Shown piece after piece: positions 22,086 through 32,999 of a DNA stretch of 64,000 nt. The notes below the pieces were generated by a model. That model was not told where the DNA came from and did no database searches. It worked only from the letters and a program-made list of their open reading frames with translations. Location of the stretch: positions 59,913,984-59,977,983 of the forward strand of contig NC_092803.1 in the NCBI RefSeq assembly GCF_040954645.1, read 5' to 3'. Source of the DNA: Diabrotica undecimpunctata (lineage: Eukaryota > Arthropoda > Insecta > Coleoptera > Chrysomelidae). The stretch's first letter is position 1. Every line of letters begins with the position of its first letter. Both the position numbers and the translations under genes were made by a program.

Positions 22086-24626
22086 GTAGAATATAAGAAC
22101 ACTTTATGAAGCAGGAAAATTACCAACAGTCATGCTAGAAATGGAGAGATTAGACATACAAGTATTGGGCCTTTCAGAAGTCCGATGGCCAAAGTCTGGA
22201 AACTACACCAAGGATAATAATACTATTTTCTAATCAGGCAAAAGCACTGGAGAACACAGCCATGGTGTTGGTATTATTATCAACAATAATTTAAAAGAGT
22301 TTGTGACAAATTTCATTCCCTTTAACGAACGTATGATGCTACTTCAGCTGAAAGCCAAACCTCTAAACATAAATCTAATCCAAGTGTATGCTCCAACATC
22401 TGATAGCAATGATGCTGAGGTCGAAAAATTCTACGCGGACTTAGAACTGTTAACAAAAAACATAAAGAAGCAGGAGGTAAAAATAATTATGGGCGACTTT
22501 AATGCTAAAGTCGGTCGAGGAAAAACTGGAAATATAGTGGGAAATTTTGGGTTAGATAAAAGAAACGAAAGAGGACACAGACTAGTCCAGTACTGCCAGG
22601 AGAAAGAATTAGTCATAACAAATACATACTACGATCTACCCTTACGAAGATTATACACGTGGACTTCTCCAAAAGATAACACAAACAATATAATCAGAAA
22701 CCAAATAGATTTTATAACGATTAACAAAAGATTACGTAATGGAGTACAAGTGCAAAAACCTATCCAAGCGCAGATGCAGATACACACCATAATCTATTAC
22801 TAGCAAACGTCAACATTAAACTCAGAAAACCGGAGAAAAAAGTTAAAACCACCAAAATAAACATCAAAAACCTAAAAGACGACAACTGCCAACAGCAACT
22901 AAACGCAGAGATAAATAAATTAACTAAAGGAAGCGTTGAATGGGCAGATATGAAAAAAGCCATACTAAAAGCGGGAAAGGAGGTCTTAGGCGAAGAAGAG
23001 AAAACCACTAAAAAAGACTGGATGACACCGGAAATAGTTGAGCTAATAACTGAAAAAAGAAAATACAAAAACAAAGATGAAAATAAATATAAAACCATCA
23101 AGAATAAAATCAAATATGAAATCAGAAAGGCAAAGGAGGAATGGATGAAAAAAGAAGGCCAGGAATTGAGAGAACTCAGCAACAAACATGACACCTCAAA
23201 CTTAAATAAAAAAATAAAAGAACTTACAGGCAACACTAGACAAAGAAGAACACTCATATCAAGAGATAATAATGGAGAAATATTTACTAATGAAAGCAAA
23301 ATAAAGGAAGTATGGGAACAATATATAATCCGTCTGTTCCATGACAAGAGAGAAAATGAACAAGATATAGGTGAAGAAGAACAATACCTACAAATTTTAC
23401 CTTCAGAAGTAAAGAATGCCCTACAGAATGCAAAACAAGGAAAAGCACCGGGTCCTGATCAAATTCTAGTTAAACTGTTAAAAGCCTTAGATGACGGTAA
23501 TATAAAGAGACTCACCCGAATTCTCAACCACATATATGTAGAGGGCAACATCCCGGAAGAATGGCTTAAATCGATATTTTTACCTCTACCAAAAACAACA
23601 ATCCCAAATCATGTAATGACTATAGATTGATAAGCCTAATGTGCCACCCTTTAAAGATTCTCTTGAAAATTGTTCAAAACCAAAATTATAAGAAATGTGA
23701 GGAGCAGATAGATGAAACTCAGTTTGGCTTCAGAGGAGACATGGGTACAAGAGAGGCATTATTTGCGTTGACAAAATTTAGACAAAAAAGACATTAAGTT
23801 TATTAAGGCTATATACTGGAACCAAAAAGCAGTAGTAAAGGTGAACGATATAGAAACAAATAATATACCGATTGCGAGAGGGGTAGGCAAGGATGCGTTT
23901 TGTCTCCGACGCTTTTCAACGTGTACTCACAGGTCATATTCAGAAACGCCTTATGGGAAAGAAAAGAGGGAATAAGAATTGCAATAATGCAATAAATAGT
24001 GAATGCATTCAAATGAGACTTGACATCAACACAGATAAGACCAAATTTATGATAGTATCAAGGAGTCCAATAAATAATGAACAACTAACTCTTGGTGGAA
24101 AGCAAATAGAGAGAGTGACAAAATATAAATATCTGGGAGTTTACATCAACACAGAATTAGATCCAGACCAAGAGATCCGGGTACGAATAGAAATGGCAAG
24201 GGTAGCGTTCTTAAAATTCAAGCAATTGTTCTGTGACAAAAATCTGAATACTGCACTGAGACTGAGGTTTGTTGAATGTTACGTCTGGTCGCAACTATTG
24301 TACAGGGTAAAAACATGGACACTAAAAGCGCAAATAGTTAAGAAGATTGAAGCCTTTGAACTTTGGATATACAGGAGAATGTTGAGAATTCCATGGACTG
24401 CCAGGGTCACCAATGAAAAAGTGCTGAGAAGGATAGGTCGAGACAAAAAATTGTTGAGAACAATAAAAGTACGCAAGACTGCATACCTTGGACACATACT
24501 AAGAAATAATAAATATAGTCTTCTGCAGGTCATCATGCAGGGTAGAGTCGATGGCAAAAAGGGAATAGGTAGAAAGAGGAAGTCATGGCTGCGAAATATT
24601 CGAGACTGGACAAACATGACTTAAGA
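22086..24626 (+). pseudogene. RTE-like endonuclease/reverse transcriptase ORF, broken
   Basis: Endonuclease domain: NIRTLYEAGKLPTVMLEMER (22090-22150), LSEVRWPKSGN, HGVGIIINNNLKEF, IQVYAPTSD, IIMGDFNAKVGRG, RNERGHRLVQYCQEKEL and a YTWTSPKDN..NQIDFI block. TAG stands where Trp is expected near 22087, and TAA at about 22231. A frameshift near 22755 leads to the YPSADADTHHN block. The linker and RT start are open at 22950-23630 (KKDWMTPEIVELITEKRKY, GKAPGPDQILVKLLKAL). A further shift precedes YRLISLMC and FGFRGDMGTREALF. The palm segment with the catalytic Asp and the YADD segment are both deleted (near 23785 and 23985). The C-terminus is open at 23893-24624, with RRMLRIPWTARVTNEKVLRR. Confidence 0.92.
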
Positions 24627-24709
24627 CGAATTATTCCATGTTGCAAAAGACAGAGAAGCTGTTAAAAATCAGGACGCCAACCTCCGTTAATGACTTTGAT
24701 TAGACATAT

Positions 24710-26080
24710 GCCAATGCCGACTTGCTTACAGCACTATTCAATTAGATATATGACACAGGTAAAATACTATTAGACTGGCTCAAATCAACATTCGTAACAT
24801 TACCAAAAAAATTCAATGCCTTACACTGCAATGACTATCGAATAATAAACATGATGTCTCATGTCTTTAAAACTTTTCTCAGAATCATTCATATACGAAT
24901 TTACAAGAAGTGTGAGTTTCAGACGGGTGACACTCAATTCGGATTTCGAAATGGATTGGGAACACGAGAAGCTCTTTTTGACTTAAATGTGTTAACACAA
25001 CCATGCAGAGACATAAATGTAGATGTATATGCATGTTTTATTGATTATCGAAAAGAATTTGACTTCGTTAACCATCAAAAGGTGATCGAAATTTTTAGAA
25101 CAACTGAAATTGACGAACAAAATTTGCGAATTTTCTCAAAACTATATTGGGACCAAACGGCAACAATTAAACTAGACCACACAACATCCGAAAATATACA
25201 AATCCGACGAGGAGTGCGACAAGGTTGCGTCTTATCGTCGCTATTATTTAATATGTATTCGGAATTTATATTCAGAAAAGCATTAAACGAGGTCCAAGCT
25301 TAAATCAAGAATACCGGAACCAGTATAAACAAAATCACGTTGAGAATACCATCCTAATAGCAAGCAACGCACAAGAACTACAAAATATAATAAATGCGGT
25401 AGTTACATTTAAATATTTCCAAAACTAAAATTCAGTATTATTTTCAAAGATAATAACTAAACTATATTTCTATGCTAAGGGTTAAATCATAGAATGGTAA
25501 CTTTCATAAAATATTTGAGAGCAAATATCAACAGTCAGTGTAACCAAAAAAATCCTATCAAGAATCGAACAAGCAAGAAAAACACAACATGAAAACATTT
25601 TTTACAAGATCAGACCTTAGTCTAAAGCTCAGAATTCGAATGATCAGATATTACGTTTTCTCTGTTTTGCTGTCTGGCTGTAAAAGTTGCACAATGGACT
25701 TTTAAACACAAAAAAATAATAGATTTTTTTGAAATGTATATATACAGACCGATGTTGAGAATTCCATGGGTACAAAAAGTTATCACCGGTGAAGTACTTT
25801 GGCGCATGAGTAAACAAAAAGAATTACTCAGCAGAATCAAAGAGAGGAAGATACAATATTTGGGTCATGTGTTAAGAGGTAAAAGATATGAATTAGTAAA
25901 AATCATATTGGAAGGTAAAGTGCTGAGCAAAAGATCAGTTTGAAGCCGCCAGAACTTGTGGCTGAAAGATCTAATCTACAGAAATGTTTCGTGCAGCAGT
26001 TTCCAAAGTTACAATTGCCATTTGGATCGCCAACTTTTGAAAGGAGACGGGGAATATGAAGAAGAATCCCATTCAGCGAC
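24710..26080 (+). pseudogene. RTE-like reverse transcriptase fragment with altered active site
   Basis: Begins inside the RT fingers (ILLDWLKSTFVTLPKKFN). The open part 24851-25303 has MSHVFKTFLRIIHIRIYKKC, FGFRNGLGTREALFDL, a palm block FIDYRKEFDFV (KAFD changed to KEFD) and GVRQGCVLSSLLFN. Where the active-site YADDT should stand (25338-25352) the frame reads HVENT, so both catalytic Asp residues are lost. The C-terminal part is broken: MYIYRPMLRIPWVQKVITG near 25734, YLGHVLRGKRYELVKIILEG near 25860, then TGA. A GAAGAAGAA-type tail is near 26058. Confidence 0.88.
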
Positions 26081-26955
26081 TTGAATGGACTGCATAATAC
26101 AATTTTGGTATCTTAGGAGATGTAAAAACTATATTGTATCAGTAAGATATCTATATAGTTTTTTTAATATTTTAAGTATTTTTTAATGGAAAATAATATA
26201 ATATCCTTAACCATTAGGCGCGAAAGGGTTATAAAAGATATAAAAAATAGTTTATTTTTATCAAGTTAAACTTTTATATATCAATATAGTATCTTAAATT
26301 ATGCATAATGTGATTAACAATTTTCCTATGTAATTTCTTATATCAAATTCATTTTTAATTTTTTTTTACCACTAAAATAAAATATTACATTTTTGGTCGA
26401 AATTTTGGTGGATAACACTGTATTGTATGTATATGATTTGGAAATACCTTCGCCAAAAATTTCGACTGTCAAATTATTAGATAGATTAAGCATTACTTTA
26501 TTAATTTCAGTGTAATTTCTATAAAAATGTACGTTCTTATCAAAACCTACTAACTATCGAAGTATACAGGTGCACCATATATTTTTAGATCATAACAAGA
26601 TGTACAGACATATCTTCTAATTATGTTGATTACCTTTCTGATGTTAATGTACCTATCTATCTTTTGTCATTTTCGTACATTACGACAACCGTCCACCAAT
26701 AGTTGCTACAATGTTTTCGTGTAAGGGATCTGCCTTTACCTCTTTTACATTCGACCGTTGCCTATATAGTAAACGTCTCGAGACCATTCCTTAGGTAACC
26801 TTGCCCAAAACAGCCTATTATTTGTTCTTAACTTGCACTTTTTTAATTTTTTTATGTTTAGTTGTTTAAGTTCGAGAAGACCTTAACAGGAAATCCACCC
26901 AACAAAACTGTAGGCGAAGATTACCGAAGTATAAAGACATTAGAAGAAAATGTAA
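26081..26955. other. Unassigned A+T-rich stretch
   Basis: No gene or repeat boundary recognised. Confidence 0.5.
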
Positions 26956-26959
26956 CGTA

Positions 26960-27255
26960 CAGTATATAAATAAATAGACATAAAATAGAAAAAAGAATAG
27001 AGTAACCACATAAGCAGAATGGGGGAGACCTGTGTCGTCAAAATAACAAGAGATAAGTCACCAACGGTAGAAGAAGTATCGGACGACCGCGCAAAAGATG
27101 GTGCGACAACTTTCCATAGAGGTATTAATCCGCCAATTAACAAGCGGAATAGCTTATAAAGAGGAAGAAGAAAGAGAAGGAGAAGGAGAATAAGAAGAAC
27201 AAGGAGACGAAGAAGAAAAAGAAGAGAAATAAGAAGAAGAAGAAATAAAAGAGAA
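26960..27255 (+). pseudogene. RTE-like tail with expanded purine-rich 3' end
   Basis: HISRMGETCVVKITRDKSP and, in a shifted frame, IGRPRKRWCDNFP identify the C-terminus. From 27160 to about 27252 follows a GAA/GGA-rich tract interrupted by a few pyrimidines, probably the expanded and mutated 3' tail of this LINE. Confidence 0.7.
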
Positions 27256-28065
27256 TGGAAAAGCAATTAATACCATCCGATATGCTGACGACGATATGAT
27301 CTAAATGTTGAGTGATGAGAAAGAGTTACAATTCCTAATAAATGAAGTTAATAACATAAGTGTATGGTCCTAAAATAAATATAAACAAAACCAAATTTTA
27401 TGCACACGAGTAAAGGGGACAAAAACAATGTCAGAAAACGAATAGTAAATCAGGACATAAAAAGAGTAAATAGATTTAAAGACTTGCAGGCTAAACAATA
27501 AACGGTATCCTGATGATGAAAGTGAAACCTAGAATCAAAATAACTAGTAGTACGTTTTTCATAATTAAAGCACTATATTGCTCTAGAGACCTGAGTCTGA
27601 CTACTCGATGGCGTGATATGATACGTACTATTTCCACTGTTAAACAAAGTTAAACGATAGACGTTAAGGCGAGAACCATGTCACTTCTGGATTCTTTTAA
27701 AATGTGGTTGTACTGGCGGTTATTGAAAACATCATGGACCGAGAGAGTACCAAAAATAATCGAGTGTTAAAAAAATTAATAATGATAAAAACTATTGACA
27801 ACAGATAAGCGAAGAAAAGCAGTTTATTTTGACATGTCTTTAGAAACGATAAGTATATTTTTCTGCTGCAGTTGATGAAAGATGAGTTAAAAGAAAGACT
27901 AAAGGAAGGCGAGTCATCGAACGAACCAATTTTTCCTGGCTGCGAAATTTAGGATAATGTCTCGACGTCAGGAAGGTCAGTACAATTATGTGATTATCAC
28001 ACGATGGAAAAAAATTCCAGTTGATGGTCACTATTCTTTGATGGGGAGAGGGCAGATGAAGAAGA
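27256..28065 (+). pseudogene. LINE fragment beginning at an intact YADD
   Basis: Starts GKAINTIRYADDDMI (TAA after MI), with LSDEKELQFLINEVNNI and KTKF following. A long broken section then gives SLLDSFKMWLYWRLLKTSWTERV (27680-27745) and a final TNFSWLRNLG. The GAAGAAGAA tail is at about 28056-28070. Stops throughout. It abuts the tail of the previous copy, so one inserted at or near the other's 3' end. Confidence 0.75.
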
Positions 28066-28960
28066 AGAACTTCTCTAAGTATTGATTTATTTGTTTTTCG
28101 TGTCACGTAGAGGATTTTAATCACTCTTCTCCAGCAGACTACTTTGACCAAATCCATTAGCTTTTGGTACTTCTACTCAAGAGTTCAGTACTCTATAAGC
28201 ATATCGTAAATCTGGGAAAACCAAATCTTTAACAAATCCAATTTTGATATTAGCAGTTCTTCTAATAACTGTTTTCCAGATGTTAATGGTTCCCAAAAGT
28301 TAACGGTGGTGTTAACGGTTTTTTTGTTACTTTACCTTAGCGATTTTTGCAATTGCTGAAATCCATATTATTATGTTAGTGCACTATCGGAAAACATTTG
28401 AATATAAGGCTCTCGAGATTATTTGAATACCATCTTTAACTTTTGATCTTAGCTTTTAACATGGCTGTTTTACTTTTTTTATATATTTGTGCCAGAGCCA
28501 AAGGATCTTCCTAACACAAGTGTGTATATAATTTCGTACCACATTTTTTATAAAGTTTTTAAGGTACCTATATATTAATCGGTTATAATTTTATATTTAT
28601 CAATTTTTTGAAACATATGATTAAGTTGGTCAATTTGTGGTATGGTTACCACAGTTTTGTACGTTAATATGGTTTTTAAGCTTATAGAAAACCAGTTTAA
28701 AGATTATTCAAAACTAACTATACTAAATGAATAACTTAGAAAAAAATTGTATTTGACTAAAAAATTTATAATATTTCTGCCTTTGTAAACAATTCGGACA
28801 AACTACATAATGTTTCTAATGTCATTGGTTGTTCCTGATAATTAGAATGATACAGATGAATGCTAAATTCAACTTAACATTCTCTTTCACCAAAAATTTC
28901 TTTCTGTCTTATGATATTCCGACATGTAGTATGGAAACCACTTATGGAATGAAATTAAAA
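28066..28960. other. Unassigned A+T-rich stretch
   Basis: Nothing recognised beyond A+T-rich sequence. Confidence 0.5.
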
Positions 28961-28962
28961 TG

Positions 28963-30093
28963 TACAGGGTGATTAACGCAAGTCTAGCATAGTCCATAAT
29001 CTTTATTTTTAATGGAACACCCAATATATTTTTAAATTTTTAAAAGCTGCTTAATAACCTGATGTCAACGAACTGTATTATGTAGGGTCGACTACAAATA
29101 AGATAGGGTAAAATTTTGAAATTATACAGTGTGAAAACCACTTCTAGATACAATTTGAATACAATATCTATACCAAAAATGAAGTATTTTCGAGATTTTT
29201 CAATTTTTTTCAAAGAATTTTAAAAAAACCCTAGTCCATATTAAATAACATTATATTTATTATTAACGAGGCTAGTGACGTGAAATTGTAACTAGTAAAC
29301 AACAAGCGCTTGTTTTCTTTCATTTGTACCTATCACATTCCTTCATTATTAAGTGTAATAGAAATGTTGAATGGACTTGCCGTGTTTTCTCAAGTTAAAA
29401 CATAACAACACTTAATTATTTCAACATTTGTAAAGAACAGGCCATGATTTCTATGATTCAAGGTAATATTTTATTATTTTTTGATGTTAATAATTCTGAA
29501 ATGTAACCAATAGCATAAAAGGATTGTTAATTGTGGATATCAATAAAAACGTTAACTAGGTAAATAATTAATTAATTTAAGTAGGTAAATTACAATCTCA
29601 AATAACTAAATCTAAGATTTAACAAATAAGGTTTTAAAATAAGTGCTCAAAATTAACACTATCTACTTCAAAACATTTATGAATAATATTTAATTAGTGT
29701 CTTGTCTAATTATGTCTTCTTATTCTGGAAATATAGTCAGTTGTTAGTGAATTAAAAGAAAGTAAGACTCCCTGTACAATATATTCCATTGTATTTTACA
29801 GATTTAAAAAACACGTCTAAAACCATCTTTAATGTAATCCCAAATACCAAGATCTAAAGGAGTCAAGTCAGGAGATCGAGCTGGCCAACGAAACGGACTC
29901 TGAATGGTAATTGATCATGAAACATGTCGTGTAAAAGTGCTAAGCAACACCCCCAAACCCCCCACCAACTTATGAGTAGGTGCTCCATCTTGCTGATAGC
30001 AACAAAAATGCCTACACCCTCGAAATTTCAGATTTTTAATATAATTGTACCCGCCATTACTTTTAATTAAAACTTGTCGCGCCACACCCTGTA
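28963..30093. mobile_element. Possible TA-flanked DNA transposon (ends TACAGGGTG...CACCCTGTA)
   Basis: TACAGGGTG at 28963 and CACCCTGTA ending at 30093 face each other 1.1 kb apart, with TA at both outer ends. Similarity stops after about 7-8 bp, so pairing of these two ends is not certain. The transposase fragment at 29830-30010 lies inside. A related facing pair bounds the MITE at 62482-62985. Confidence 0.4.
29825..30030 (-). pseudogene. DDE_3 (Tc1/mariner superfamily) transposase fragment
   Basis: The minus strand reads RGCRHFCCYQQDGAPTHKLV (30033-29974), then a stop and, in frame with it, PFRWPARSPDLTPLDLGIWDYI (29896-29840). QQDGAPxH carries the second catalytic Asp, and WPARSPDLxPLD leads into the third acidic position. 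No N-terminal half is left. Confidence 0.8.
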
Positions 30094-32190
30094 TTCTTAT
30101 AAACTGTTACGAACAGTTATTTAGAATAGCTAATAAAGATTTTCTAGTGCCATCTTTCTTTGTGGAGTATTGGACTTGCCACGTAAACACATTTTCCTTA
30201 TCGTTTTTTTTTTTTCTAATTAACCTTAAGACTGGTTCTTTTATTCTCTTTAGTATAATATGCGTTATTTTAATTTCATTATTTAAACTTGATTTTTTCG
30301 TGACATTTATTTATAGTGCTTAGTTTCTATTATTTATATTATTTTTCCAACTAGTGCTTAGTTTTTCTCTCTTTATTTTTTCTTTGGATCTTGTCTCGTT
30401 ATATTATATTTAATCTTTACTCAGGAAATTTACATTTTTATTTTTGATTGCAGCAGAAATGTTGTCTTGTTCGTTATTTCGTGCAGTTCTTTCTTAATTA
30501 TTCCATTTAGTCAATGTACTGACAGAATCTGTTTTATAAATATGTTTACCACGTTTCTGATCTCCAATCCATTAAATGTTTTTTAATACATTTATTAAGA
30601 GGTATAATTAATTTTGGTTGATTTTAATATGCCATTTTCGTAGGTTGAATTCATATTATGTAGTTTTGATTTTCTTATCTGTATTCTTCTTGCACCCCAA
30701 ATTTTCTATAACTAATCTCTTATATTAAAATTTTCCACGTTTCCTATTTTTTCTATTGCCTTTTTAGAATTTTAATTCTCTTTGTTTATTTGAAAAATAA
30801 TGTCGGAATAATATATTAACTTATCAGGTTTTTATGCAATACAAATGTGTAACTGTATGCATTTGAATTTGGATTTAAGTTAACAAAACGATGTCATCTA
30901 TATTAACAGGCACATGTCTGTCCAATCATTAGGTACTTTTCTGAATATCCAATCTAATATAACGTATCATTACCAATAAGTGGTATAAGACACAATTCTG
31001 CTTTGCCTAAGCTTTGTATGGCTATTTTTACATAAATTTTTAATAAATTTTACAGTTGCGATCTATCAATAACCAGAAGGCTTGTTTAAAGTGGATAAAA
31101 TTACATTTATATATTGTTAGTTTAGGTGTGATTATTAATAAAGCGTTTGTAGAGACATCTACTTTATTGATTCATGCTTTCTCAGCTAATTTTAATGTAG
31201 ATCGTTCTAAAATAATTTTGTTTATTACTTAGGTGTAGCATTTAGCAGTGCTATTGCACGCTAATTTTTGTAGCCACTTTTTTTGTACCTATCTTAGATT
31301 GTAAGTCCAAGTACACCATGCAGGACAGACTAGGTCAGAAAATTATTATCTCTAAAATATCGTATCCTAATGACTAGAAAATAAATAGGAAAGTGCTATG
31401 GGTAAAAAGAACAATAAAATAAGTGTAAATAAGATGATAAAATATGTCAGTCACATATAAACATACGTGCAGATACAAATACCTAGACTCAAACACAAAA
31501 TATACATTTACACCATGCGATTCAGCAAATCACAACTGACTTACTATACGATGAGATGTGCCCCTCGACTAATGCGCTTTCTAATTTCGAAATCTAACAC
31601 CAATATACCCATGGGATGTAAGGCACTGATATGACTAACTGATGCTTCTAAGAGCTGGCGAACTCTAGGGGATTATAGCTTTGGCACTGTATGGGCGCAC
31701 TGCCGTGTGTGACTGAATTTCGTCCCGGTTTGTGGAAATAAAATAAACACTAGACAAAAATAAATGAATCAGAAGAGGATTCGAAAATAAATCTATAAAT
31801 AAAAATGTAGAAGAAGCAAGTAGGCCATTCTGTATCTGCAGTAAATAGGTCTCGATGATCCCAATGTTTGTTCAACCTTCAGCACAGTAAGGCAGCTTTC
31901 TCAGAACTTACTGTTGTTATGATGGGGTATGATGTCACGCAGATACAAGAGTCGTAGATATACCAGGGCCAAATTCAAGGTCCATTGGTTCTTAGCAGAA
32001 AGCCTATGTATAAGCAGGTCTACCAAAGCTCTAAGGACTTGTACAATAGTTTAAATGAAATGTGTAAAATAATACATTTGGCTTAGGTATTTTTTATCAA
32101 TCTCTCGTTAGGTGTTATACAAACAACTTTTTCAGCATTTGTATTGATATTGCCGTACCTTTTTTTATTGTGTAAATAATAATATTGTCG
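30094..32190. other. Long unassigned A+T-rich stretch
   Basis: About 2 kb with only short chance-like frames. A less A+T-rich patch at 31520-31740 (TGTGCCCCTCGACTAATGCG onward) has no recognisable content. Possibly the most host-like DNA in the window, but no gene is visible. Confidence 0.45.
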
Positions 32191-32194
32191 TGTA

Positions 32195-32655
32195 TGTCTT
32201 CTTAGCCTTTTATTGTCCATTTCTGGACATATGTCTCTCCCAACTCCTTCCATCGATCTCTATTCTGAGCAACATACTTCCAATTTGTTCTGGCTATTTT
32301 ATGTAGTCTATCCATCTCATCAGTGGTCTTGTCTACTTTTGTATTGTTACGTTCCAACATTGTTTTTCTTGTCTAGCAGTACGACCTGCGACGCTCCATT
32401 TGATTTTAGCAATTTTTGATATGATATCATAATTTAACTTTTGTTTTTGACCTTACCCAGTCGTTCCTCTTTTTATCTGACAGTCTTATACTCAAAAATA
32501 CTCTTCGTTGTCCTTTCTGCTGTGGCTAGTTTATTTATACATACCTTGGTTAGGATACAGGTTTGATATCCATATGTCATAATGCGATGGATGGGTTGGT
32601 TCAACACTTTGCTCCTTAAGTATTAAGGTACTTTGAAGTCTTGAATATGTTGCTT
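32195..32655 (-). pseudogene. RTE-like C-terminal fragment
   Basis: The minus strand gives HRIMTYGYQTCILTKVCINK and LATAERT, then in shifted frames KLKW..AG, TRWIDDLHKIARTNWK and YVAQNRDRWKELGETYVQKW, ending at about 32200. Same LINE group as the copies at 9760 and 60130. Confidence 0.75.
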
Positions 32656-32704
32656 GTATAAATCCATTTCAAAAAAGATAAAAGAAAAAAGAATAAGACT
32701 CACT

Positions 32705-32795
32705 CACATTCAATTTATTTTACCACCAAGACAGGTTTTGCATACTATAATTTGCTATGCATCTTCAGGTCAACGGTACATGGTAAAATAAATGC
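32705..32795 (-). ncRNA. Hammerhead-ribozyme-like motif (degenerate)
   Basis: On the minus strand: box CTGAAGA (32768-32762, fits CUGANGA); a 6-bp stem TGCATA/TATGCA (32761-32756 with 32744-32739) around an 11-nt loop; then AAAACCTGTC, corresponding to GAAAC..GUC with the conserved G changed to A. Outer arms TGGTAAAATAAAT (plus 32781-32793) and ATTTATTTTACCA (32713-32725) are perfectly complementary over 13 bp, matching stem I. Penelope-like elements are known to carry type I hammerheads in their terminal repeats, and Penelope coding sequence begins about 80 bp away on the opposite strand. The G change probably abolishes cleavage. Confidence 0.6.
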
Positions 32796-32999
32796 TAAAA
32801 ATATAATAATCCATATTAGGCTACTGTCTGGTATAAAATATGTACCAAATATTAAGGGGAAATTGATTAACAACTAGGCTACGAACAACTTAAACAGATA
32901 TAAAATAAATTCAACATTTTAACAACATTTAAAACAACAAACGCATTGAGATTTATTTTATCTAAAACCAAACCTAGTTATAAACAAGAAAGAACAAAT

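Larger units (their letters stand above)
21430..24700 (+). mobile_element. Near full-length RTE-like LINE with internal deletions
   Basis: The order 5' UTR, endonuclease, linker, RT, C-terminus is preserved over about 3.3 kb, unlike the truncated copies elsewhere. The 3' end is at about 24700, after the ANLR-type final residues. No target-site duplication was identified. Adjacent at 24710 begins a further, separate LINE fragment. Confidence 0.85.

Noticed and set aside
22760..23347. Long Ser/Phe/Leu-rich minus-strand frame (195 codons)
   Set aside because: Antisense of the RTE linker region, whose plus-strand motifs are clear; looks like a membrane protein only because of composition.
28963..30093. 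Firm call of one complete DDE_3 element
   Set aside because: The facing TACAGGGTG ends match for only about 8 bp and may belong to different elements; reported only as possible.
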